DNA of 51,462 nucleotides from Pseudomonadota bacterium (lineage in GTDB: Bacteria > Pseudomonadota > Gammaproteobacteria > Berkiellales > Berkiellaceae). Location of the stretch: NCBI GenBank assembly GCA_018242045.1, contig JAFECR010000003.1:39761-91222 (forward strand), written 5' to 3'. Below are positions 45,403 through 51,462 of this stretch, one piece after another; position 1 is the stretch's first letter, and the number at the start of each line of letters is the position of its first letter. The position numbers were made by a program, and so were the translations under genes. The notes beneath the pieces are model-generated. The model did no database searches. It was given only the letters and a program-made list of their open reading frames with translations, and was not told the origin of the DNA.

Positions 45403-45756
45403 TTAAGCTTCCACAGCTTGGATTGCTTGCATTTCAGGTGCCGTGACGCCAGCAAGATTGAGCTGGTTTTGCAAGTCCCCTTTCTCAAATAATTCGGTGA
45501 CAATATCACACCCGCCTATCAATTCTCCATTTAAATACAATTGAGGGAAGGTAGGCCAATTGGCATAAACAGGCAATGTTTGACGAATGTCTGGGTTTTC
45601 CAATATGTTGACATACGCATATTTGGCCTTGCATACCTTTAGAATATGGGCAACTTGCCCAGAAAATCCGCATTGAGGAAACTGAGGCGTTCCCTTCATG
45701 TAAAGTAGTAAAGCATTGTTTTTAATTTGTGACTGAATGCGCGCTAAAGTATCCAT
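45403..45756 (-). CDS. grxD: Monothiol glutaredoxin (CGFS type)
   Basis: A 117-residue Grx4-type protein that binds and passes on a 2Fe-2S cluster and takes part in iron homeostasis. Seen: KGTPQFPQCGFSGQV with the CGFS active site, then the WPTFPQLYLNGELIGGCDIV glutathione-binding segment. Length and sequence are close to E. coli GrxD (115). AGGA lies 6 bases before the ATG. It is divergent from sodB across 184 bases and upstream of the peroxiredoxin gene. In E. coli grxD and sodB are also near neighbours, so this arrangement is partly ancestral. Confidence 0.95.
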   Translation of the reverse strand: MDTLARIQSQIKNNALLLYMKGTPQFPQCGFSGQVAHILKVCKAKYAYVNILENPDIRQTLPVYANWPTFPQLYLNGELIGGCDIVTELFEKGDLQNQLNLAGVTAPEMQAIQAVEA

Positions 45757-45940
45757 GACTTTTCCTAAGTTAGATTAAAACTGATGCCGCATTTTAATGC
45801 ATTTTGCTTTGAGAAGCATGTAAAAGCAGCTTGCCTTAGGTGGGTTTAGTCAATAAACTGCTAGCCAACATCCAATTTCTCACCCAATCTCTAATAAAGT
45901 TAATTAAGACACTGAGTAAAGGCATTAATAAGGAAGCATT

Positions 45941-46525
45941 ATGACAACCATCAGCTTACCCTCACTCCCCTATGAAATGGACGCGCTTGCACCTCATATT
46001 TCACGTGAAACTTTAGAATACCATTATGGCAAACACCATAAAGCTTATGTCGATAATCTAAACAATCTAATCCCAAATACCGAGTTTGCGAACAAAAGTT
46101 TAGAGCAAATTATCATGACCTCATCGGGCGGGATATTTAATAATGCTGCTCAAGTATGGAATCACTCTTTCTATTGGAATTGCTTATCACCCAACGGCGG
46201 TGGTACTCCAAAAGGAGATCTTGCTCATGCGATTGAAAAAGCCTTCGGTTCTTTTGAACAATTTAAAGAGCTATTTAGCAAAACTGCAATCACCACTTTT
46301 GGCTCTGGTTGGGGATGGTTGGTGAAAAAAAGTGATGGCAACTTAGAAATTGTGAGCACCAGTAACGCACAAACCCCTATGACATCCAATCAAAATGCTT
46401 TACTTACCTGCGATGTCTGGGAACATGCTTATTACATTGATTATCGAAATGCTCGACCTAAATATGTTGAACATTTTTGGGAATTAGTTAACTGGGAATT
46501 TGTTGCGCAAAATTTCGCAAAATAG
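45941..46525 (+). CDS. sodB: Superoxide dismutase [Fe]
   Basis: Converts superoxide to oxygen and hydrogen peroxide in the cytoplasm; the peroxiredoxin next door can remove the product. Metal ligands are visible: His28 in EYHYGKHH, His in WNHSFYW, and Asp and His in [11 protein letters not shown]. The Gln in NNAAQVWNH and the GSGWGWLV segment favour the iron form. 194 residues, the usual length. AAGGA lies about 7 bases before the ATG. It is transcribed alone, divergently from grxD. A GC-rich hairpin (46604-46626) lies in the region behind it. Confidence 0.96.
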   Translation: MTTISLPSLPYEMDALAPHISRETLEYHYGKHHKAYVDNLNNLIPNTEFANKSLEQIIMTSSGGIFNNAAQVWNHSFYWNCLSPNGGGTPKGDLAHAIEKAFGSFEQFKELFSKTAITTFGSGWGWLVKKSDGNLEIVSTSNAQTPMTSNQNALLTCDVWEHAYYIDYRNARPKYVEHFWELVNWEFVAQNFAK

Positions 46526-46603
46526 CGTTTTTTGAAAACAATTCCAAGTTATAATTGTTGCACTTTAGGGCTGTTGATATTTTTGCCTATTTCACAGCCT
46601 GCT

Positions 46604-46626
46604 TGCCGCGGCATTTTTCCGCGGCA
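46604..46626. terminator. GC-rich hairpin between sodB and the convergent methyltransferase gene
   Basis: TGCCGCGG (46604-46611) and CCGCGGCA (46619-46626) form a perfect 8-bp stem around a 7-base T-rich loop. No T-run follows on either strand. It stands out in an AT-rich background and sits between convergent genes, so a bidirectional termination role is plausible. It could also be a copy of a dispersed palindromic element. Confidence 0.5.
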
Positions 46627-46679
46627 TCCATCACTTAAGAACAGATCCCTTTGTAACTTTCTAATTTTAGGTATGATTT

Positions 46680-47480
46680 TTAAACTATTTTAACCGCAAC
46701 TTGCTCGTGCACTCTATTAAAAGCAATATATTCTGCTGTTAGACCGCGGGCATTTAAAAATTCTTGGAAAGCCTTCCATTCATGCTCCTCAAACTTGGGA
46801 TAGTTATAAAATTCATCAAAAACAATGATTGTGCCCGGCAAAATGTTATCGCCAATTAAATCAAAAGTATCTTTTGCCGATTGATAAGTATCACTGTCTA
46901 TATGCAAAAAAGCGATAGCATGATCTTTTAACACTTGATGTTTAAATTTAGGTAAAATTTCTCTAAATAAACCCTTATACACTACCACATTTTTGCCAAA
47001 TGGAAGTTTATAATCACTATTTTTTAAAGCAAACGTACCTGCTTTGAGAATTTTATCTCCCTTATCCCAATCTGTAGGAAGGCCTTCAAATGAATCAAAG
47101 CCATAGATTCTTTTTGTTGGATTCAAAGCAGCAATAAAATTAATGGTCCTGCCCGTACCAACGCCCATCTCTATGTAATAGCCCCCCGTAATTGAAACGG
47201 CATCTGAAGCATAACGAAGCACCTCAGCATCAGCTTCAAGCGGTTTTGCATTTTTAAAATATTGGTTAACTGTCGCAGTTGCGCGTGGATCATGCTTATA
47301 ATGTTTATTGGAACCAGAAAAATGCAGCACTTGGCTACCTTCGAAGGTACTACTAGGTGTAACCATTATTTCAGACCAATCAAATGAAGCCGTTGGTGTT
47401 AGTAAAGTGTATTCTGTTGAGTGAGCAGTGACGGCAAAGATTAAACTTAAAATATACCAAAGCCTATATATTATCGACAT
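46680..47480 (-). CDS. TylF/MycF-like class I methyltransferase with signal peptide
   Basis: A 266-residue protein. The N-terminus LWYILSLIFAVTAHS reads as a cleavable signal peptide with cleavage near residue 20. The remainder is a Rossmann SAM methyltransferase: motif I YIEMGVGTGRT, then RIYGFDSFEGLPTDW, the metal-binding region HIDSDTY and VFDEFYNYP. This is the pattern of TylF-type macrocin O-methyltransferases and related proteins. Export of such an enzyme is odd because SAM is cytoplasmic, unless it is delivered to a host cell. The alternative is that the hydrophobic N-terminus is a membrane anchor. It is convergent with sodB and followed upstream by an effector-like gene on the same strand. 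The substrate is unknown. Confidence 0.8.
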   Translation of the reverse strand: MSIIYRLWYILSLIFAVTAHSTEYTLLTPTASFDWSEIMVTPSSTFEGSQVLHFSGSNKHYKHDPRATATVNQYFKNAKPLEADAEVLRYASDAVSITGGYYIEMGVGTGRTINFIAALNPTKRIYGFDSFEGLPTDWDKGDKILKAGTFALKNSDYKLPFGKNVVVYKGLFREILPKFKHQVLKDHAIAFLHIDSDTYQSAKDTFDLIGDNILPGTIIVFDEFYNYPKFEEHEWKAFQEFLNARGLTAEYIAFNRVHEQVAVKIV

Positions 47481-47628
47481 TTAACAAGCACTCCTTGCTT
47501 AGAAATGTAACCAATTTAAATCAAACCTTACATATAACTATATCAAGTAAAAAGAAGGGAGGGAATGCATTTGAGGATTGATTTTTACTGGCGAACATTT
47601 TCCTAAATGCAGTCCAGCCCTTGTTGGA

Positions 47629-50178
47629 TTAATTTTTCAATGATTTACTTTTCTTTTGATCGCTTTGTTCTTTTGGTTCGCTGGGTTCAGACAAATTATT
47701 TAACAAGAACTCGGTTTCATTAGATAATTTATTTGCATTAATCTCATGACCTATTCCACTTTTATCAGCATATTCTTGCATTTCATTATGAGCAGTATCA
47801 AGCGTGGCTTTAACGCTATTGGCAAAGTTTGCGTCTGGGGCGGTAATTGTTTTATTTTTTTCTAACAAACCAACAACCTCTTTTACAGCCTTTATCTCTA
47901 CACGAATTTTATCCTTTTCCATTTCAGCTCTATTGTAATCCTCTCCGTGTAAACCTTCAGTTTTAATATCTTTCAATTCCTTATTAAGGGTAACGATAAT
48001 ATCCAAACAGCGTATCTTATTGTCTGATACAAATTTTGTTTCAGATTTTTTATCTGAACTGAACTTAACCAGCGGTCTTGATTCAATATTATTTTTATCA
48101 GGGACCTCATTTGTATGTTTCGAAGCAGCTTTATGTAAATCAGATAATTTCCCACATAGTTGCTGCGCATCTATCGACTGTGATTGAATTTGAGTCTTAT
48201 CTTGTGCTTGAACATTTGGAGTTTTAGTTTCGGCTTGTTTTAATTTATCAAATGTCTGTTTGAAACCTAATATAGAAGCAATCTCACTAGCGGTTCGCGG
48301 GGGCGGTTCTCGCAAGTATTTCATAAAGTTACCACTTAATAGTCCAGCAAATGCATCAGCTATTTTTGTGAAGCGGCCTCGAGGGTACTTTGTAGTGGTT
48401 TCTTTCAGATTAGCACCACTTTTAATAAGATTGTCTACATAATAGGGCGGTAATCGATCATTTAAAACTGCAATTTGTAACGGGGTTAATCCATCAGGAT
48501 TTTTTTCATTGATATCGACGTGTGTTAAAATAGCGTTAAATTCATCATTCCTAATAGTCGTTTGTTTTTTTAAAAATTCATGCAATGGATTATCACTTTT
48601 TAAATAAGCATCAATTGATACAACATTATCCTGAATGTCTTGTAAGCAAAGCTCATGAATAACCTCAAGCCTTGTAATTATGGCTTGCATTTCATCTAGA
48701 TTTACTGCTTTGCCTGAAAAAGGGTATCCTGGTGGTAATTTACTAAAATCTTTAAGGTTTGCAGTTGTACCTCCAGAAAGGTTCAATTTCTGAGCTAAAT
48801 CATAAATTTTGTCAATATTTTCCAACAATTCCTTTTGATTTTGCTCTCCCAAATATAACTGCTTAAGAATAGTTTTATACATATCTGAATAATTATAATT
48901 TTCTGGTAGTTTATTTAAATATGTTCGTGTGATGTTCTCATTGCGATGGACAGTCATTTGTTCTGTTTTTTCTCTGAATGTAGGATTTGTTTTAAGCAAA
49001 GCATCATATGCTATTGCAGCTGCATTAAATTCTGATATAGGAGATGGTTTAAAATTATCGTCATCACCCTCATTCAAAAAAGGGATATTTACTAAATTTT
49101 TTAATGCTATAGTATAATTTTGTATAACTTGTATATCAGGCGCGCTTAATTTCATACTTTTATCTGTCTTTACATCTTGTACCAAATTGATGTATTTATT
49201 AATGTCGTAACCAAGCGCCGTACTGATTCGACTGTATTCATGAGCACGATCTAATAAAATTTCTGGCGAAAAAAATTTATCAAAAATTTCTTTACCTGCT
49301 TTTTCACCATAAAGTTGTATTAAATAAACACTATCAGCAGAACCTAACGTTTCTTTACTAATTTCTTCCCAAGCTGCATTTAGTTTTGTTTTAATCGATT
49401 CCTTTGCGCTACTTGCATTGTCCTTGCGCAAGGCTTCTCCTGCTTCTGCTAAAATGTCATTTATGTTGCCTCTGGTAATAAATTTATTGTATGCTTGCTT
49501 ATGATAAAGTTGTTTCATAAAGTCAATAGGAGACATTTTATCAGGTTTGTCTCTATCAATTTTGTTTGCCTTCAAAAGAATATCTTTCCATAAAATAGCT
49601 TTACCAAGTTCTTCTTTCAACTTTTGAACTTGAGCTTGAGCTTCTTTCAACTCTTGAGCTTGAGTTTCCCTCAGCTTTTGAACTTTAGCTTTACCAAGTT
49701 CTTCTTTCAATCTTTGAACTTGAGCTTGAGCTTCATTCAACTTTAGTATTAAATCACCTTCAATTTTCTTCTGGGGATTTGATACTATTTTCATTCTGTA
49801 ACCATTAGTAACATCTTTCTGGCATTGTTGAATTTGTTCTTGAGTTAGATTATGTTCTCTTTGAATTTCTGTCCAGAATGCATTCCAACCAGGATCTTGC
49901 GTTAAAGCATTAGCAATATTTTGAAGTTCTTCTACTATTTTACTGATTAATTCTTGTTGTAAAGGCAGTTTTAATTGACTTCGTAAATCTTCAAGCCGCT
50001 TAAGTCGAATTGCATCAACTTTGATCGTATTGGACTTTTTCTTTTCAAAATCACTGAATACTCTGGCCCGATCTCCTGCGCTACTTTTTGTCATCTTCCA
50101 TAATCCTTGTCCTTTTTCTGAATTGCTAATATCTTTCAGCATTTCCATTGGGCTTGGGCTTGATGAACCATCCTTCAT
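47629..50178 (-). CDS. Ankyrin/coiled-coil protein, WxxYW family member B (putative effector)
   Basis: An 849-residue soluble protein, paralogue of the one at 40232-42313. In order: PGWNAFW (97-102) with NGYRMKI about 30 residues on; a coiled coil (about 146-200) with an internal 30-residue duplication of EAQAQVQxLKEELGKA; a helical middle; an ankyrin-like unit INEKNPDGLTPLQIAVLND (about 555-575) followed by LIKSGANL; the signature KIADAFAGLLSGNFM and ASEIASILG (about 600-635); a polar linker; a helical C-terminal domain with NANKLSNETEFLL; and a Lys-rich end (DQKKSKSLKN). AAGGG lies 7 bases before the ATG. It is divergent from the 292-residue gene. Ankyrin units and coiled coils are common in Legionella and Coxiella effectors; the target is unknown. 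Confidence 0.78.
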   Translation of the reverse strand: MKDGSSSPSPMEMLKDISNSEKGQGLWKMTKSSAGDRARVFSDFEKKKSNTIKVDAIRLKRLEDLRSQLKLPLQQELISKIVEELQNIANALTQDPGWNAFWTEIQREHNLTQEQIQQCQKDVTNGYRMKIVSNPQKKIEGDLILKLNEAQAQVQRLKEELGKAKVQKLRETQAQELKEAQAQVQKLKEELGKAILWKDILLKANKIDRDKPDKMSPIDFMKQLYHKQAYNKFITRGNINDILAEAGEALRKDNASSAKESIKTKLNAAWEEISKETLGSADSVYLIQLYGEKAGKEIFDKFFSPEILLDRAHEYSRISTALGYDINKYINLVQDVKTDKSMKLSAPDIQVIQNYTIALKNLVNIPFLNEGDDDNFKPSPISEFNAAAIAYDALLKTNPTFREKTEQMTVHRNENITRTYLNKLPENYNYSDMYKTILKQLYLGEQNQKELLENIDKIYDLAQKLNLSGGTTANLKDFSKLPPGYPFSGKAVNLDEMQAIITRLEVIHELCLQDIQDNVVSIDAYLKSDNPLHEFLKKQTTIRNDEFNAILTHVDINEKNPDGLTPLQIAVLNDRLPPYYVDNLIKSGANLKETTTKYPRGRFTKIADAFAGLLSGNFMKYLREPPPRTASEIASILGFKQTFDKLKQAETKTPNVQAQDKTQIQSQSIDAQQLCGKLSDLHKAASKHTNEVPDKNNIESRPLVKFSSDKKSETKFVSDNKIRCLDIIVTLNKELKDIKTEGLHGEDYNRAEMEKDKIRVEIKAVKEVVGLLEKNKTITAPDANFANSVKATLDTAHNEMQEYADKSGIGHEINANKLSNETEFLLNNLSEPSEPKEQSDQKKSKSLKN
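49597..49741. repeat. 90-base tandem duplication in the coiled-coil region
   Basis: Two 55-base copies beginning AGCTTTACCAAGTTCTTCTT, at 49597 and 49687, differ at about 3 positions. The 90-base period keeps frame and adds about 30 residues (four heptads) of coiled coil to the 849-residue protein. Confidence 0.8.
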
Positions 50179-50435
50179 TTGCTAACCCTTTACTTTTAAC
50201 ATGTTTATTTATATAACATAATATTTTTTCATTTTAAAACCAAGCTATATTTATTTTATGGTGTATATCTTTACTTCGTTAAAAAAAGAAAGCACTTACA
50301 CGAATAACGAATTAGTATTTTTTTCGCCTGATAAGTCATCCTGTAGAAACTACTTTATCTTCCTCTATATTCGAAGGTAATGAAGCATTAATTTGCCGTG
50401 GTATTATTTTTTTCGAATTTAATGAGGATTTTTGC

Positions 50436-51314
50436 ATGCCTATTTTATCCTTTGAAAAATTAGATGCCATTTTGCAACACTACGCATCTGAAGCACCTTT
50501 CGTCACCCCATTAAAACCAGAAGAAAAAATCAATAGAATGAAATATTTTGATAATGCTCATACTTACGATCACAAACAATATTATTTAAATATATTAGGC
50601 GATGAAGCAATGCAGTTTATTGCTGGCGCTCAAGAACGTTACCATCGAGGGATCCTCGCACCGCCACTAACGCAAAGTAAAATACAATGTATTTACACTT
50701 TTTTTGATCACTTAAATAAAGATCTTTTGGGGGATAAAAAAGGGACACTTGAAGAACAAATGCTTGCCAAAACGTGGGATTTATATTGGCAAAATTTTGT
50801 TAAAAAAGCAGAAAAAAAAGGTGGTTATTTCTCGCAGCATGCGTTAAACACAAAAAAAGCACAAGTGCTAACAGCTTATCGAGATAAAGTTATTGATTTT
50901 TGTCTTTTTAAGCCCAAAGGTTGGCAAACCCATGAAGTTGATGAAATTCGCGCCCAAGAATTTTTGGCTGAAATAAATCAATATTATTCTCAATATCATC
51001 CTATTCAAACTTATGACATCCTTCGTACTAAATTTGAGCAAGAATTGTCAAAATACGTATGCTTAGATTTACAAGCGCTTTCACGCTATTTAAATCTTGG
51101 GCTACATATGGAATATATTAATAAATTTGAAGAAATTATTGATAGTAAGCCTGTAGAGTTTATAGGCTTTGAGGCCAAAGCCCTGCTTTATGCACAAATT
51201 ACAAAAGACAAAGAATTTCATGAAAAATTACCTGTACTTTTGTCAAAAAGTGATGCTTTAAAACACTTTGTCATCAGTACACAAAAAGAGTACTTAAATT
51301 CGACATATCTATAA
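50436..51314 (+). CDS. Unknown protein sharing the WxxYW module
   Basis: A 292-residue soluble protein that I do not recognise. Residues about 114-150 (TWDLYWQNFVKKAEKKGG, then VLTAYRDKVIDF) resemble the EWYLYW...GYRFKML module of the two ankyrin-like proteins, at nearly the same distance from the N-terminus. The remainder is helical with many Lys, Gln and Tyr, with no signal peptide, membrane segment or known motif. GAGGA lies 7 bases before the ATG. It is divergent from the 849-residue gene across a 257-base AT-rich spacer (50179-50435) in which I see no assignable promoter pair. It may be a short, ankyrin-less member of the same family. Confidence 0.65.
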   Translation: MPILSFEKLDAILQHYASEAPFVTPLKPEEKINRMKYFDNAHTYDHKQYYLNILGDEAMQFIAGAQERYHRGILAPPLTQSKIQCIYTFFDHLNKDLLGDKKGTLEEQMLAKTWDLYWQNFVKKAEKKGGYFSQHALNTKKAQVLTAYRDKVIDFCLFKPKGWQTHEVDEIRAQEFLAEINQYYSQYHPIQTYDILRTKFEQELSKYVCLDLQALSRYLNLGLHMEYINKFEEIIDSKPVEFIGFEAKALLYAQITKDKEFHEKLPVLLSKSDALKHFVISTQKEYLNSTYL

Positions 51315-51462
51315 AAATTATAAATGTGTATATTGAATTTACAACAAATAGCTCACAACACTCTTATCTGCTCTTCAACCAGAAGTCCAGATTCAAATAG
51401 AAGCGCCAGGGCTGCAATCTTCTAAAATACAGAATACTGCTTCCACTTTGAATTTAGGAGTT

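Noticed and set aside
1..51462. tRNA or rRNA genes
   Set aside because: I looked for TTCGANTC-type T-loops and acceptor pairing and found none convincing; a covariance search would settle it.

Overview
The window looks like the chromosome of a host-associated gammaproteobacterium of the Legionellales/Coxiellales type. It is AT-rich, its housekeeping genes resemble those of Legionella, Coxiella and E. coli, and they are interleaved with large proteins of eukaryotic flavour (F-box, leucine-rich repeats, ankyrin-like repeats, coiled coils). I saw no tRNA, rRNA, CRISPR array or integrase. The genus cannot be fixed from sequence alone; an intracellular bacterium of protists is the best inference.

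Layout. (1) 1-5423, housekeeping: dcd and an Mrp/ApbC ATPase on the minus strand, then a tight plus-strand operon metG - RnfB-like ferredoxin - nth - DUF1841 protein, joined by a 2-bp gap and two 8-bp overlaps. (2) 5500-16625, a tandem array of five paralogous proteins, each with an N-terminal F-box-like motif, 8 to 17 leucine-rich repeats carrying a cysteine ladder, a polar linker, a hydrophobic hairpin and a conserved C-terminal tail. Broken copies of the DUF1841 gene tail lie inside and behind the array and show how it grew. A bidirectional-looking terminator closes it. (3) 16636-19391: a small protein with a double-glycine-type leader, then pyrC-rnt, then a convergent L,D-transpeptidase. 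(4) 19481-22501, a small defence or selfish island: a COG1672/DUF234-type ATPase-nuclease behind a promoter bracketed by two 28-bp palindromes, and an AbiE-type toxin-antitoxin pair in toxin-first order whose near-consensus promoter sits inside a palindrome almost at the start codon.

(5) 22659-42313, all minus strand and probably secreted or surface-exposed: an unknown 565-residue protein with an HGT motif, two adjacent autotransporters, a 2957-residue giant protein with a SecA-like helicase core, and an ankyrin-like protein. (6) 42592-47480: fadH, a 2-Cys peroxiredoxin, a CGFS glutaredoxin and divergent sodB (a redox and oxidative-stress block), then a TylF-like methyltransferase that carries a signal peptide. 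(7) 47629-51314: a second ankyrin-like/coiled-coil protein paralogous to the one at 40232-42313, and a divergent 292-residue protein sharing their N-terminal module.

The strongest candidates for something new are the membrane-anchored F-box/LRR array, the giant SecA-core protein, and the three-member WxxYW family around 40-51 kb. No secretion-system genes are in the window, so the effector role of these proteins is inferred from architecture only.
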